Source of the DNA: Streptomyces sp. H27-H1
GTDB lineage: Bacteria; Actinomycetota; Actinomycetes; Streptomycetales; Streptomycetaceae
DNA: 64,000 nt
Assembly: GCF_026627445.1 (NCBI RefSeq)
Contig: NZ_JAPNLJ010000009.1
Coordinates: forward strand, 186,001 to 250,000
Reading direction: 5' to 3'
Part shown: piece after piece, positions 54,945 to 64,000 of the stretch
How the letters are laid out: each line of letters begins with the position of its first letter
Position numbering within the stretch: the first letter of the stretch is position 1
Program-made: the position numbers and the translations under genes
The notes under the pieces: generated by a model
Told to the model about the DNA's origin: nothing
Database searches by the model: none
The model's input: the letters and a program-made list of their open reading frames with translations, nothing else

Positions 54945-56765
54945 GTGACCAGCAGCAACCAGGGACAGCCCGCACCGCGCACCGGCGTACACCGGGCGCA
55001 CGGGCGCACGCCCCCCGAGGAAACCAGGGCGGAGCAGCCGCCGCCGTTCCGGTACGAGCCGTACCTGGACGGGCTGTTCACGTACTGCCTCTCGGTCCTG
55101 TGCGACCACGACACCGCCACCGACGTCCTCGGCGACGTCCTCGCCGTCGCCAACCGGCATCCAGGACGCTGCCCCGACGAGGGGGACCGGCGGGCCTGGC
55201 TGTACGCCCTCGCCCGCTGGGCCTGCCTGAGCCGGCTGGCCGAGCGACGGCGCGTGCGCTACGGGTACGGGTATGGGGGAGCGCATTCCGCCCGGCGTGC
55301 ATCGGAGCACACCGGTGCCCGCGGTGCGCCGGATCCCACGGCGGTGAGCGCCGACGCGAACGCGGCGGCGAACGTCGCAGGCCACTCCGGCGGACCCGGC
55401 AGCCAGGGCGGTCACAGCGGCCAAGGCGGCCCCGGCGGCCTTGACGTATCGGCCTACCGACGCACCGAACTCGCCCGCCTAGCCTGGCCGGAGGCCGCCG
55501 GCACCACCCCCGAGCAGCGCGAGGCACTCGAACTCGCCGTCCGCCACCGCCTCGGCGTCCCCGAACTCGCCGCCGTCCTCGGTACGCCCCCGGCCACCGC
55601 ACGCGAACTGCTCTCCGGCGCCGCCTGCGAGGTGGAGCGCACCCGCGCCGCCCTGGCCGTGGTGGAGACGGGCAACTGCCCGACGGTATCCCGGCTCACC
55701 GGCGGCGACGGGGAAGGCGGGGGAGACGGGAACCTCCTCCTCTCCTCCTCGCTGCGCGCCGAACTCGTCCGCCACGTGGACGACTGCCCGCGCTGCCGCC
55801 GCGTCGCCGAACGCGTCGGCGCCGGCGCACCCTGGCCCGGCTCGGGCGGCATCAACACCGCTGCCCTCCCGCTGGTCCCGGCCCCGCGCGGCGCCGTCCA
55901 CGCCGCGATGCTCCGCTCGGGCGCCCGCCGGGGTGCGGGGACCGGCCCGCGCTTCGACCGCACGGGCTTCCCGATGGACCCCAAGGACCGCGCGGCCCGC
56001 CGCGACCGGCTGCGCGCCCGCGCCCTGACCACCACCGTCGTCGCCACCGTCGTCGCGGCCCCGGTGCTGGCGCTGTGGGCGGCGTACCGGGGCGCCCCGA
56101 GCACCGGGGAACCGGCGGGCAGCGGCTCCACCCGGATCTCCGCGAGCGAGGCGGAGCTCCCGCCGCCCGGCACCGACGGCCGCCCGCTGGTGGCCTACGA
56201 GAACGCGGGCAATGCGGCCGTCACCACCGACGGCCCCGGCTTCGCCCCGCCCGCCGCCGCCCCCGACGTCTCCGTCGAGGTCATCAGCAGCGGGGCTCCG
56301 AGCTCCACCCCCGGCGCCCCGGGCCGGCTGACCGCGGCCGCCTCCACCCACGGAGCGACCACCCTGCTCACCCTCACCGCGTCGGGCAGCGCCCCGGTCG
56401 ACTGGCGGCTGTGGTCCGACGCCCCGTGGCTGCGAGCCAGCTCGACCTCGGGCCGGCTGGCGCCAGGAGAATCGGTCACCCTACGGATCAACGTGGACTA
56501 CGGAGCCCAGCCCGTAGGGGCCTGGAGCGCCCGGGTCGGGGTGGACCCCGGCGGCGCCGTGATCTCCATCCGGGGCCGGGGCCGCCCGGCGCCCACCCCG
56601 CCACCCGACCCGAAGCCCACCCGCACCCCGACCCCTACTCCCACACCGACGCCGACGCCGACCCCCACACCCACTCCCACGCCGACCCCGCCCGACCCGG
56701 AGCCCACCCCGACCCCGAGCCCCTCGGACGGCACTGAGTCACCGTCGCCCCCTACTCCGGCCTAG
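54945..56765 (+). CDS. Sigma-factor-like / zinc-finger / transmembrane / BACON fusion protein
   Basis: 606-aa single-chain protein. Residues ~37-105 resemble ECF sigma region 2 (EPYLDGLFTYCLSVLCDHDTATDVLGDVLAVANRH, RAWLYALARWACLSRLAERRR). Residues ~175-240 resemble region 4 (TTPEQREALELAVRHRLGVPELAAVLGTPPATARELL). A zinc-finger-like RHVDDCPRCRRV follows (~274-286), as in anti-sigma factors. One transmembrane helix lies at ~360-382. The external part has a BACON-type beta domain (~444-545) and a PT-repeat tail. Whether it is a membrane-held sigma factor or a degenerate sensor is unknown. GTG start at 54945. Confidence 0.82.
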   Translation: MTSSNQGQPAPRTGVHRAHGRTPPEETRAEQPPPFRYEPYLDGLFTYCLSVLCDHDTATDVLGDVLAVANRHPGRCPDEGDRRAWLYALARWACLSRLAERRRVRYGYGYGGAHSARRASEHTGARGAPDPTAVSADANAAANVAGHSGGPGSQGGHSGQGGPGGLDVSAYRRTELARLAWPEAAGTTPEQREALELAVRHRLGVPELAAVLGTPPATARELLSGAACEVERTRAALAVVETGNCPTVSRLTGGDGEGGGDGNLLLSSSLRAELVRHVDDCPRCRRVAERVGAGAPWPGSGGINTAALPLVPAPRGAVHAAMLRSGARRGAGTGPRFDRTGFPMDPKDRAARRDRLRARALTTTVVATVVAAPVLALWAAYRGAPSTGEPAGSGSTRISASEAELPPPGTDGRPLVAYENAGNAAVTTDGPGFAPPAAAPDVSVEVISSGAPSSTPGAPGRLTAAASTHGATTLLTLTASGSAPVDWRLWSDAPWLRASSTSGRLAPGESVTLRINVDYGAQPVGAWSARVGVDPGGAVISIRGRGRPAPTPPPDPKPTRTPTPTPTPTPTPTPTPTPTPTPPDPEPTPTPSPSDGTESPSPPTPA

Positions 56766-56931
56766 GCCGTCTCTTTCGGATCTTGTCGGCCGAGTCCGCG
56801 GTGTCCGGTGCCGTGCATGGCAAGGCGGAGGAGCGCGCCGTGTACTGGACGTACTCGGGCGCCCCGACAACGCGGCCAGGCGCGGTGCCGGGCGCCGCGG
56901 GCCCGGCAAGATCCGAAAGAGACGGGCTAGG
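56761..56931. repeat. 171-bp inverted-repeat element between convergent genes (MITE-like)
   Basis: The ends are 25-bp inverted repeats with one mismatch: 56761-56785 begins CCTAGGCCGTCTC and 56907-56931 reads back as CCTAGCCCGTCTC; both continue TTTCGGATCTTG. The TAG inside each terminal repeat is the stop codon of the adjacent gene (56763-56765 for the BACON gene; 56927-56929 on the minus strand). The interior has no credible gene. A 43-bp end fragment lies at 52791-52833. Size, inverted ends and copy fragments fit a miniature mobile element or a dispersed terminator family. Confidence 0.85.
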
Positions 56932-57772
56932 GGGCGGGATCGGCGGGATGCGGAGCCATCGGCAGCAGTGAGGACAAGCGCGCCTCGCAGAGCCGTACGA
57001 GCTCCTCGTACGCCTCCTTGCCCATCAGCTCCGTCAGCTCGGCCCGGTACGACACGTACACCGGCTTGCCGGCGCCGTGCGCGGACGTGGCCGAGGTGCA
57101 CCACCAGTGCAGGTCGTGGCCACCCGGACCCCAGCCGCGCCGGTCGTACTCACCGATCGACACCTGCAGCACACGGGTGTCGTCGGGCCGGTCGATCCAG
57201 TCGTAGGTCCGCCGGATCGGGAGCTGCCAGCAGACGTCCGGCTTGGTCTCCAAGGGCTCCTGGCCGCTGCGCACCGCGAGGATGTGCAGGGAACAGCCGG
57301 CGCCCGCCGGGAAACCGGGCCGGTTCAGGAAGATGCAGGCGCCGTCCCAGCGGCGGGTCTGCTTCTCCCCGTCGTCGTCGTGTTGGGTCCACCCGGTCTC
57401 GCTGCCGACGTCGTGGAACTGCCACAGCTCCGGCGTCAGCCGCGCCACGTGCCCGGCGACCCGCTTCTCGTCGTCCTCGTCGGAGAAGTGCGCGCCGAGC
57501 GTGCAGCAGCCGTCGTCCGCGCGGCCCGCCTGGATGCCCTGGCAGCCGCTGCCGAAGATGCAGGTCCAGCGGGAAGTGAGCCAGGTCAGGTCGCAGCGGA
57601 AGACCTGCTCCTCGTCGGCGGGGTCGGGGAACTCCACCCAGGCCCGCGGGAAGTCGAGTCCCTTCTCGTCCGCCTTCGCACGCTTGGCGGCCTTGGAACC
57701 GGAGCCGGCCGAGGCTTCGGCCTGGACCTTGACCTTGTTCTTGGACTTGTTGGCCTTCTTCGTATTTGGCAC
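56927..57772 (-). CDS. Cys-rich DUF3109/YkgJ-like protein
   Basis: 281-aa protein with a Lys/Ala-rich basic N-terminus ([15 protein letters not shown]) and a Cys-rich core: [49 protein letters not shown] and WWCTSAT. The spacing resembles DUF3109/YkgJ proteins, thought to bind iron-sulfur or zinc. No enzymatic role is assigned. Its stop codon is part of the right end of the 171-bp element. It is divergent from the Ppx/GppA gene (63 bp). Confidence 0.78.
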   Translation of the reverse strand: MPNTKKANKSKNKVKVQAEASAGSGSKAAKRAKADEKGLDFPRAWVEFPDPADEEQVFRCDLTWLTSRWTCIFGSGCQGIQAGRADDGCCTLGAHFSDEDDEKRVAGHVARLTPELWQFHDVGSETGWTQHDDDGEKQTRRWDGACIFLNRPGFPAGAGCSLHILAVRSGQEPLETKPDVCWQLPIRRTYDWIDRPDDTRVLQVSIGEYDRRGWGPGGHDLHWWCTSATSAHGAGKPVYVSYRAELTELMGKEAYEELVRLCEARLSSLLPMAPHPADPAP

Positions 57773-57835
57773 AAACCCCAGCCTAAGCGCCCCTTACTCC
57801 GCCCCCACGCCTTTGGCCCAGTAGCGTTTCCTCCC

Positions 57836-58765
57836 ATGAGACTCGGTGTCCTTGATGTGGGTTCGAACACGATCCATCTGCTGGTGGTCGACGCGCACCC
57901 CGGTGCGCGTCCCCTGCCCGCGCACTCGCACAAGGTGGAACTGCGGCTGGCGGAGCTGCTCGACGAACACGGCGCGGTGACGCCGGAGGGCGTCGAGCGG
58001 CTCGTCGCCGTCATCGGGGACGCGGTGCAGGCCGCCGAGGACAAGGGGTGCGAGGACCTGCTCCCCTTCGCGACGAGCGCGGTACGGGAGGCCACCAACG
58101 CGGACGAGGTCCTCGCCCGGGTCAAGGCCGAGACGGGCATCGACCTCCCCGTACTGAGCGGCGGCGACGAGGCCCGCCTGACGTTCCTCGCGGCGCGGCG
58201 CTGGTTCGGCTGGTCGGCGGGCAAGCTCCTGCTGCTGGACATCGGCGGGGGCTCGCTGGAGATCGCGTACGGCATCGACGAGGACCCGGACGCGGCCGTC
58301 TCGCTCCCGCTGGGCGCCGGACGACTGACGGCGGGCTGGCTCCCGGGCGACCCGCCGGACCAGGCGGACATGAGGGCCCTGCGCCGCCACGTACGGGCCC
58401 AGATCGCGCGTACGGTCGGCGAGTTCAGCCGCTTCGGGACCCCGGACCGGGTGGTGGCCACCTCGAAGACCTTCAAACAACTGGCCCGGATCGCGGGCGC
58501 GGCCCGCTCCACCGAAGGCCTCTACATCCAGCGGTACCTGACCCGGAAGTCCCTGGAGGAGTGGGTCCCGAGACTGGCGGCGATGACCACAGCCCAGCGC
58601 TCGGCCCTCCCCGGCGTCTCGGAGGGCCGCTCCAACCAGCTCCTCGCGGGGGCGCTGGTAGCGGAAGGCGCGATGGACCTCCTGGGGGTGGATTCCCTGG
58701 AAATCTGCCCCTGGGCCCTCCGGGAAGGCGTGATCCTCCGCCGCCTGGACCACCTCCCGACGTAA
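57836..58765 (+). CDS. Ppx/GppA-family phosphatase
   Basis: 309-aa ASKHA-fold phosphatase: [21 protein letters not shown] (phosphate-1), [32 protein letters not shown], and [16 protein letters not shown] (phosphate-2). Members hydrolyse polyphosphate or pppGpp. The short form, without the C-terminal HD-like domain, is typical of actinobacterial Ppx1/Ppx2-type proteins, for which either activity is possible. ATG 57836 starts directly in the conserved block. Confidence 0.93.
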   Translation: MRLGVLDVGSNTIHLLVVDAHPGARPLPAHSHKVELRLAELLDEHGAVTPEGVERLVAVIGDAVQAAEDKGCEDLLPFATSAVREATNADEVLARVKAETGIDLPVLSGGDEARLTFLAARRWFGWSAGKLLLLDIGGGSLEIAYGIDEDPDAAVSLPLGAGRLTAGWLPGDPPDQADMRALRRHVRAQIARTVGEFSRFGTPDRVVATSKTFKQLARIAGAARSTEGLYIQRYLTRKSLEEWVPRLAAMTTAQRSALPGVSEGRSNQLLAGALVAEGAMDLLGVDSLEICPWALREGVILRRLDHLPT

Positions 58766-58820
58766 CCCACGGGGCCCGCCCCGGGGCCGGCCCCCGGACC
58801 CCCGCTGGGAGGTGCCCCCC

Positions 58821-58844
58821 GGCGGGGCTGTAGACAGCCCCGCC
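58821..58844 (+). terminator. Hairpin after the Ppx/GppA gene
   Basis: A perfect 10-bp stem GGCGGGGCTG / CAGCCCCGCC with a TAGA loop, 55 nt beyond the stop. Its right arm is also the start of the first GGCGTTTGAGG repeat unit. Confidence 0.7.
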
Positions 58845-58915
58845 GGCGTTTGAGGCGCGGGGTCTGGGGCGGAGCCCAGGGTCCTTTCAGCCCGTCCGGC
58901 GTTTGAGGACCGGGG
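58835..58915 (+). repeat. Two copies of a 28-bp GGCGTTTGAGG repeat
   Basis: Units at 58835-58862 and 58888-58915 match at most positions (CAGCCC, then a short variable part, then CCGGCGTTTGAGG and a GGGG end). From general knowledge this sequence family is widely scattered in Streptomyces intergenic regions. It has no known role. Confidence 0.75.
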
Positions 58916-59132
58916 TCAGGGCCGGGCCCTGGGAACGGTCGAACCGGGCGTCCTCCCCCGGACTCCGTCCGGGGGAGGGAGGGGACTCCGCCCGCGCAGC
59001 GGCACACCCGCAGCCGGGCCCGCCGCCCACCACGGCAACGCCCCGCAGGCCCCGTACACGGTGCCAAGACCGCCCGGGCCGGACCAACGGCCCACGCCGC
59101 CCCGGGGCCACGCGCCCCGATACCCTGTCCCC

Positions 59133-59966
59133 GTGGCAAAACCAGTCCGGATCCCGACCGCGAAAGTCGCCCTCTCCACCGCCTCCGTCTACCCGGAGTC
59201 AACGGCGACCGCCTTCGAGATCGCCGCGCGCCTCGGCTACGACGGCGTCGAGGTCATGGTCTGGACGGACCCGGTCAGCCAGGACGTCGATGCCCTGCGC
59301 CGCCTCTCCGACCACCACCGGGTCCCGATCCTGGCCGTTCACGCCCCCTGTCTCCTCATCACGCAGCGCGTCTGGTCCACCGACCCGTGGACCAAACTCC
59401 AGCGCGCCCAGGCGGCTGCCGAGCGGCTCGGCGCGAGCACGGTCGTCGTCCACCCGCCGTTCCGCTGGCAGCGCCAGTACTCCCGCGACTTCGTGACCGG
59501 CATCTGGCGGATGGCGGACGAGACCGACGTCAAGTTCGCCGTCGAGAACATGTACCCCTGGCGCTACCGGGACCGCGAGATGCTCGCGTACGCGCCCGAG
59601 TGGGACGTCACCAAGGACGACTACCGCCACTTCACCGTCGACCTCTCCCACACCGCGACCGCCCGCACCGACGCGACCGCGATGATCGACCGGATGGGCG
59701 ACCGCCTGGCACACATCCACCTCGCCGACGGAAACGGCTCCGCGAAGGACGAGCACCTCGTCCCCGGCCGCGGCAGCCAGCCCTGCGCCGAACTGCTGGA
59801 GCGGCTCGCCGCCACCTCCTTCGACGGGCACGTCGTCATCGAGGTCAACACCCGGCGCGCGATGTCCTCCGCCGAGCGCGAGGCCGACCTCGCGGAGGCC
59901 CTGGCCTTCACCCGCCTCCACCTCGCTACCGCTCCCGGCCCGGTACACAGGACCCCGCACCCATGA
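59133..59966 (+). CDS. Sugar phosphate isomerase/epimerase (AP endonuclease 2 / xylose isomerase-like TIM barrel)
   Basis: 277-aa protein: [94 protein letters not shown], and [26 protein letters not shown]. Metal-binding His, Glu and Asp residues of the AP_endonuc_2 fold are present. Substrate is unknown. GTG 59133 is preferred because conservation starts there. Its stop overlaps the TetR gene by ATGA, so the two are cotranslated. Confidence 0.9.
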   Translation: MAKPVRIPTAKVALSTASVYPESTATAFEIAARLGYDGVEVMVWTDPVSQDVDALRRLSDHHRVPILAVHAPCLLITQRVWSTDPWTKLQRAQAAAERLGASTVVVHPPFRWQRQYSRDFVTGIWRMADETDVKFAVENMYPWRYRDREMLAYAPEWDVTKDDYRHFTVDLSHTATARTDATAMIDRMGDRLAHIHLADGNGSAKDEHLVPGRGSQPCAELLERLAATSFDGHVVIEVNTRRAMSSAEREADLAEALAFTRLHLATAPGPVHRTPHP

Positions 59967-60664
59967 CCGAGCCGCTCCCGGACCCCGCTTCCGGCTCCAC
60001 CCCGGACCCCACCCCCGGATCCGCCCCGGACCCCACCCCCGCCCCCACGGCAAAGCCCGGCCCCCGCCGCCGCGGCCCCGGCCGCCCCCGCCAGGACGAG
60101 GCCGACGACGGCCCCGGCACTCAGGAGCGCATCCGCCTCGCGGCCCGCGCCGAGTTCGCCGCGCGCGGCTACGACAAGACCTCCGTCCGCGGGATCGCCA
60201 AGGCCGCCGGCGTGGACCCGGCCCTGGTGCACCACTACTTCGGCAGCAAGGACGACCTGTTCGCCGCCGCGATCGAGCTCAGCATGGAGCCCGCCCTCGT
60301 CCTCCCGGTGATCATTGGCACGGGCCCGGACGGCCTCGGCGAGCGACTGGCGCGCTACTTCCTCGGCGTCTGGGAGAACCCGGTCACCCGGGCCCCGCTG
60401 CTCGCCGTGATGCGCTCGGCCCTCACCCACGAGGCCGCCGCGAAGGTGCTCCGCCGGCTGATCCTGCACCGGCTGCTGGAGCGGATCGCGGCCGACCTCA
60501 ACGTCCCCGACCCGACGTTCCGCGCCGAGCTCGCCGCCTCCCACATGGTCGGCATCGCGATCCTGCGCTACGTCGTCCAGGTCGAGCCCCTCGCATCGGC
60601 GGACCCGGAGACCATCATCGAGCTGGTGGCCCCCACCCTGCAGCGCTACCTGACCGAGGAATGA
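59963..60664 (+). CDS. TetR-family transcriptional regulator
   Basis: 233-aa regulator. The first ~45 residues are Pro/Asp/Thr-rich with [20 protein letters not shown] repeats and an Arg-rich [12 protein letters not shown] stretch, then the Tet[54 protein letters not shown]. The C-terminal ligand-binding half (about 105-233) has a helix pattern of TetR_C. It is translationally coupled to the upstream isomerase gene, which suggests related control, and lies 159 bp from ilvD. Confidence 0.93.
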   Translation: MTEPLPDPASGSTPDPTPGSAPDPTPAPTAKPGPRRRGPGRPRQDEADDGPGTQERIRLAARAEFAARGYDKTSVRGIAKAAGVDPALVHHYFGSKDDLFAAAIELSMEPALVLPVIIGTGPDGLGERLARYFLGVWENPVTRAPLLAVMRSALTHEAAAKVLRRLILHRLLERIAADLNVPDPTFRAELAASHMVGIAILRYVVQVEPLASADPETIIELVAPTLQRYLTEE

Positions 60665-60708
60665 CCGGGGGCCCTCCCGAACACGTGCCCAAGTACTGAG
60701 CCGCCCGT

Positions 60709-60741
60709 CCCGGGATCCGGACACCCCGTCCGGATCCCGGG
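60709..60741 (+). terminator. Hairpin after the TetR gene
   Basis: A perfect 14-bp stem (CCCGGGATCCGGAC and its complement) with an ACCCC loop, 45 nt past the TetR stop. It separates the isomerase-TetR unit from ilvD. Confidence 0.8.
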
Positions 60742-60823
60742 CAGGGGGCGTAGCCTCGTAACCGAGCCATATCCACAGTCGCGGCAGGCGTACGCGCCAC
60801 CGCACCCATGGGGAGAGAACCCG

Positions 60824-62677
60824 ATGCCCGAGCTGAGGTCCCGCACCGTCACCCACGGCCGCAACATGGCAGGCGCACGTGCGCTGATGCGCGCCTCGGG
60901 GGTAGCGAGCGCGGACATCGGGAAGCCGATCATCGCGGTCGCCAACTCCTTCACCGAGTTCGTCCCCGGCCACACCCACCTGGCTCCGGTCGGCCGCATC
61001 GTCTCCGATGCGATCCTGGCCGCAGGCGCCGTTCCCCGCGAGTTCAACACCATCGCGGTCGACGACGGCATCGCCATGGGCCACGGCGGCATGCTGTACT
61101 CCCTGCCCTCCCGCGACCTCATCGCGGACTCGGTCGAGTACATGGTCGAGGCGCACTGCGCCGACGCGCTGATCTGCATCTCCAACTGCGACAAGATCAC
61201 CCCCGGCATGCTGATGGCCGCCATGCGCCTCAACATCCCGGTCGTCTTCGTCTCCGGCGGCCCGATGGAGGCCGGCCAGGCCACCCTCGTCGACGGCACC
61301 GTGCGCAAGCTCGACCTGATCGACGCCATGGTGGACGCCTCCAACGACAGCGTCTCCGACGAAGACGTGCTGCGCATCGAAGAGAACGCCTGTCCCACCT
61401 GCGGCAGCTGTTCGGGCATGTTCACCGCCAACTCGATGAACTGCCTCGCCGAGGCCATCGGCCTGGCCCTCCCCGGCAACGGCTCGGTCCTCGCGACGCA
61501 CACCGCCCGCCGCGCCCTGTACGAGGACGCCGGCCGCACGATCGTCGAGATCACCAAGCGCTACTACGAGCAGGACGACCACTCGGTCCTGCCCCGCAAC
61601 ATCGCGACCCGTCAGGCCTTCGAGAACGCCATGGCCCTCGACATCGCCATGGGCGGCTCCACCAACACGATCCTGCACCTCCTCGCCGCCGCGCAGGAAG
61701 CCGGTCTGAAGTACGACCTTACGGACATCGACGAGATCTCCCGCCGGGTCCCGTGCCTCGCCAAGGTCGCCCCGAACGTGGCGCCCGGCGGCACGTACTA
61801 CATGGAGGACATCCACCGGGCCGGCGGCATCCCCGCCCTGCTCGGCGAGCTGCACCGCGGCGGCCTGCTGAACAAGGACGTCACCACGGTCCACTCCGCC
61901 AACCTGGAGGAGTGGCTGGCGAAGTGGGACGCCCGCTCCGGCACCGCCCCGGACGAGGTCATGGAGCTGTGGCACGCGGGCCCCGGCTGCCAGCGCTCCG
62001 CCTCCGCCTTCTCCCAGTCCGAGCGCTGGGACACCCTCGACCTCGACGCCGAGGGCGGCTGCATCCGCTCCGTCCAGCACGCCTACTCCAAGGACGGCGG
62101 CCTCGCCGTCCTGCGCGGCAACATCGCGGTCGACGGCTGCGTCGTGAAGACCGCCGGTGTCGACGAGTCGATCTGGACCTTCGAGGGCCCGGCCGTCGTC
62201 TGCGAATCGCAGGACGAGGCCGTCGACAAGATCCTCCGCAAGGAGATCAAGGCGGGCGACGTGGTCGTCATCCGCTACGAGGGCCCGCGCGGCGGCCCCG
62301 GCATGCAGGAGATGCTCTACCCGACGTCCTTCCTCAAGGGCCGCGGCCTCGGCAAGGTCTGCGCCCTGGTCACCGACGGCCGCTTCTCCGGCGGCACCTC
62401 GGGCCTCTCCATCGGCCACGCCTCCCCGGAAGCGGCCTCGGGCGGCTCCATCGCGGTCGTGGAGGACGGCGACCGCATCCGCATCGACATCCCGAACCGC
62501 TCCATCGAGCTCCTGGTCGACGAGGCCACGCTGGCCGCCCGCCACGAGGCCCTGGGCGGCGTCTACGCCCCGAAGAACCGCGAGCGCAAGGTCTCGGCCG
62601 CGCTGCGCGCCTACGCGGCGATGACCACGAGCGCCGACAAGGGCGCCGTCCGCGACGTCAGCCTCCTGGAGCGCTGA
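60824..62677 (+). CDS. ilvD: Dihydroxy-acid dehydratase
   Basis: Iron-sulfur enzyme of branched-chain amino-acid and pantothenate-precursor synthesis: dihydroxy-isovalerate to 2-ketoisovalerate. The 617-aa product has the cluster-ligand motifs [15 protein letters not shown] and [60 protein letters not shown], and C-terminal [23 protein letters not shown]. Start ATG 60824 has GGGGAGAG upstream. 2-ketoisovalerate also feeds pantoate, linking it loosely to the panC operon. Confidence 0.97.
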   Translation: MPELRSRTVTHGRNMAGARALMRASGVASADIGKPIIAVANSFTEFVPGHTHLAPVGRIVSDAILAAGAVPREFNTIAVDDGIAMGHGGMLYSLPSRDLIADSVEYMVEAHCADALICISNCDKITPGMLMAAMRLNIPVVFVSGGPMEAGQATLVDGTVRKLDLIDAMVDASNDSVSDEDVLRIEENACPTCGSCSGMFTANSMNCLAEAIGLALPGNGSVLATHTARRALYEDAGRTIVEITKRYYEQDDHSVLPRNIATRQAFENAMALDIAMGGSTNTILHLLAAAQEAGLKYDLTDIDEISRRVPCLAKVAPNVAPGGTYYMEDIHRAGGIPALLGELHRGGLLNKDVTTVHSANLEEWLAKWDARSGTAPDEVMELWHAGPGCQRSASAFSQSERWDTLDLDAEGGCIRSVQHAYSKDGGLAVLRGNIAVDGCVVKTAGVDESIWTFEGPAVVCESQDEAVDKILRKEIKAGDVVVIRYEGPRGGPGMQEMLYPTSFLKGRGLGKVCALVTDGRFSGGTSGLSIGHASPEAASGGSIAVVEDGDRIRIDIPNRSIELLVDEATLAARHEALGGVYAPKNRERKVSAALRAYAAMTTSADKGAVRDVSLLER

Positions 62678-62691
62678 CCCCGCGAGGTTCC

Positions 62692-62720
62692 GGCCCCGCC
62701 CGACACCCTCGGGCGGGGCC
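62692..62720. terminator. Hairpin between ilvD and the propeller gene
   Basis: A 12-bp perfect stem GGCCCCGCCCGA / TCGGGCGGGGCC with a CACCC loop lies between two convergent genes. It is positioned as a bidirectional terminator. Confidence 0.7.
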
Positions 62721-62729
62721 GTCCGCGTC

Positions 62730-64000
62730 TCACCACCCGGCGGGATCCCCCGCCGCCACCGCGAACACGGTCCCGTCCGGCGCCGACGCGTACACCCGCC
62801 CGCCCCCGACCACGGGTGCGGGCAGACTCGCCGCGAAGGTGCTCTTCCCGGCGCTGATCCGGGGCTTGGTCTGGCCCAGCAGCCGCCCCGACCCCGCGTC
62901 GACGGCGAGCAGCCGCCCGTCCGAGGCGCTCAGGTAGACCTTCCCGTCGGCGAACACCGGCCGGGAGGCCAGGGCCACACCCGTCTCCAGCCGCCACTGC
63001 TCCTTGGCGGGGCCGACCGCGACGAGGGCGCCGGTGGCCCCGAAGACGTACACGGTCCCGTCGGGCCCCACGGCCGCCTGCGTCTCGTAGAGCGGTGGCG
63101 CGAGCAGGACGCGCTGTACGCCCCGGGTCGTCAGGTCCACCCGTACGACCGCGACGGTCCTGCCTTCTGCATCGGTGTCCAGCAGGTACACCCGGCCTTG
63201 CGCCGTACCGACCGGCCACAGCCTTCCCGCGGTGCGGACCTGCCGGCGTTCGGTTCCGTTCAGTGGGTCCACGGCCGTGACCCGGGTCGACCTGCCGGTG
63301 GTGTCGGGTGTCGCCACGTACAGCAGGCCCTGCCCGGATCCTTCCGAGGTGTGCCACCACGTGGAGCCCGGCCCGCCGATCTGCTTCGTCCAGCGCGGGC
63401 TTCCGTTCGCCGCGTCCAGACCGGTGACGTTTCCGTTCGGCGCGACGAGCAGCACCTGCGCGCCGGCGGCCACCACGTGCGTGCCGTTCGGCAGCTTCCG
63501 CTTCCAGTGCTCTGCACCGCTCCGTGGGTCCAGCGCCCGGAGCAGCTCGCTGCCCGGTGTCATGGCGAGTACCAGCCCGGCCGAGTGAAGGAGCGGGCTG
63601 TCCGTCGCCGTCCGAGTGCTGGGGGCGGGGTGGCGGACGGCCCACAGAACCGAGCCGTCCGCCGGAGCGATCCGGGCGGCGGACAGCCCCGGCCCCGCGC
63701 AGTACAGGGCGGCGGAGTCCCAGGAGCACGACGCGGAGCGCTCGCCCAGTGCCACCGACCACGGTGCGATGCCCTCGGCCGGTGGTACCGGCGCCCCCGT
63801 TTCCTTTGAGGTGACCCGCGCGGCCGGCGGGGAGGCCGACCCGAACGCCAGGTATCCGCCGGCCGCCCCGATGGTCAGCAGCAGCCCGAGTCCCGCCACC
63901 AAGAGCACGGGCCTGCGCTGCCGACCACGGTCACCTGCGTCGACGGGGGCCTGCTCGCGCCGGTGCGTGATCACCTCATCGACCACCGGCCGCCTCGGCC
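62730..64000 (-). CDS. PQQ-like beta-propeller protein, possibly continuing past the window edge
   Basis: From GTG 63986 the product is 418 aa: a short basic N-terminus, one transmembrane helix (about residues 27-47), then an extracellular seven-bladed PQQ-type propeller with repeated blocks such as GLDAANGSPRWTKQ, ALDPRSGAEHWKRKL, RLLAVDAGSGRLL and the final VYASAPDGTVFAVAAGDP. The frame also stays open from 63986 to the window edge, so the GTG may be internal. Proteins of this form are often the C-terminal half of Pkn-type Ser/Thr kinases; whether a kinase precedes it cannot be seen. Confidence 0.8.
   Translation of the reverse strand, partial: PRRPVVDEVITHRREQAPVDAGDRGRQRRPVLLVAGLGLLLTIGAAGGYLAFGSASPPAARVTSKETGAPVPPAEGIAPWSVALGERSASCSWDSAALYCAGPGLSAARIAPADGSVLWAVRHPAPSTRTATDSPLLHSAGLVLAMTPGSELLRALDPRSGAEHWKRKLPNGTHVVAAGAQVLLVAPNGNVTGLDAANGSPRWTKQIGGPGSTWWHTSEGSGQGLLYVATPDTTGRSTRVTAVDPLNGTERRQVRTAGRLWPVGTAQGRVYLLDTDAEGRTVAVVRVDLTTRGVQRVLLAPPLYETQAAVGPDGTVYVFGATGALVAVGPAKEQWRLETGVALASRPVFADGKVYLSASDGRLLAVDAGSGRLLGQTKPRISAGKSTFAASLPAPVVGGGRVYASAPDGTVFAVAAGDPAGW

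Larger units (their letters stand above)
58766..59132 (+). other. Gene-free region with Streptomyces-type GGCGTTTGAGG repeats
   Basis: A 367-bp spacer between the Ppx/GppA gene and the isomerase gene. It has the terminator hairpin at 58821-58844 and two copies of a 28-bp unit containing CCGGCGTTTGAGG (58835-58862 and 58888-58915). The rest is G/C-rich with a promoter presumably near 59100. I see no gene on either strand. Confidence 0.7.

Noticed and set aside
56620..56745. PT-repeat microsatellite at the end of the BACON gene
   Set aside because: Codons vary between repeats (ACC/ACT/ACG, CCG/CCC/CCT), so it is a typical Pro-Thr wall linker under protein-level selection.
59967..60100. Expanded repeat array in the TetR N-terminus
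   Set aside because: The DPTP units are short and diverged; they look like an ordinary low-complexity linker and not a recent tandem array.

Overview
This window is high-GC actinomycete chromosome, almost certainly Streptomyces. Third codon positions are nearly all G or C, GTG starts are common, and 4-bp GTGA/ATGA gene overlaps are frequent. Several loci are Streptomyces signatures: the sigE-cseA-cseB-cseC envelope-stress locus, lsr2 beside an SCO3374-family gene, the nadB-nadC-coaX cluster, folE downstream of ftsH, and an orphan DUF397 gene. Gene content is mostly core or conserved chromosome. I see no large island, prophage, CRISPR array, rRNA or tRNA.

Layout, left to right. (1) 1-10.7 kb: tilS (cut by the left edge), hpt and ftsH; then folE facing a minus-strand folate run (folP, an NTF2-like gene, folB, folK, a DUF3180 gene); then an MprF-like lipid aminoacyltransferase divergent from a membrane-anchored esterase. 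(2) 10.7-20.6 kb: an osmoprotectant ABC transporter (ATPase divergent from two permeases and a lipoprotein), an Ala-rich coiled-coil membrane protein, a decayed TnpB element, a secreted lipase-like hydrolase, an arylamine N-acetyltransferase and an orphan nuoD paralogue. (3) 20.6-30.4 kb: two PH-domain membrane proteins, a LuxR-type two-component system, a PF02636-type methyltransferase, an M28 aminopeptidase, an ArsR-type regulator and a PLP lyase with an expanded repeat tail. (4) 30.4-36 kb: a tightly coupled cofactor operon, DUF2520-panC-nadB-nadC-coaX, joining pantothenate/CoA and NAD synthesis. (5) 36-44 kb: small regulators, argA-like, lsr2, clpC with a ClgR-type box, a decayed gene resembling a NACHT-family N-terminus, and an M23 peptidase. 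(6) 44-49 kb: a LamG-like protein and sigE-cseABC. (7) 49-64 kb: mutY, a PAP2 phosphatase, disA, radA, a sigma-like/BACON membrane fusion, a Ppx/GppA phosphatase, a sugar-phosphate isomerase with a TetR gene, ilvD and a beta-propeller protein cut by or close to the right edge.

Functional themes are cofactor supply (folate, NAD, CoA), cell-envelope homeostasis (SigE/Cse, MprF-like protein plus esterase, M23, PH-domain proteins, PAP2), protein quality control (FtsH, ClpC) and genome maintenance (MutY, RadA, DisA, Lsr2).

The least explained signals are these: a 171-bp inverted-repeat element whose ends carry the stop codons of the two flanking genes, with a fragment at the radA stop; a single-chain protein that joins an ECF-sigma-like N-terminus to a transmembrane helix and an extracellular BACON domain; a NuoD paralogue with Trp at the quinone-site Tyr position, near a methyltransferase of the NDUFAF7 family; a short leader ORF that appears to drive ftsH translation; and two decayed genes (NACHT-like and TnpB).
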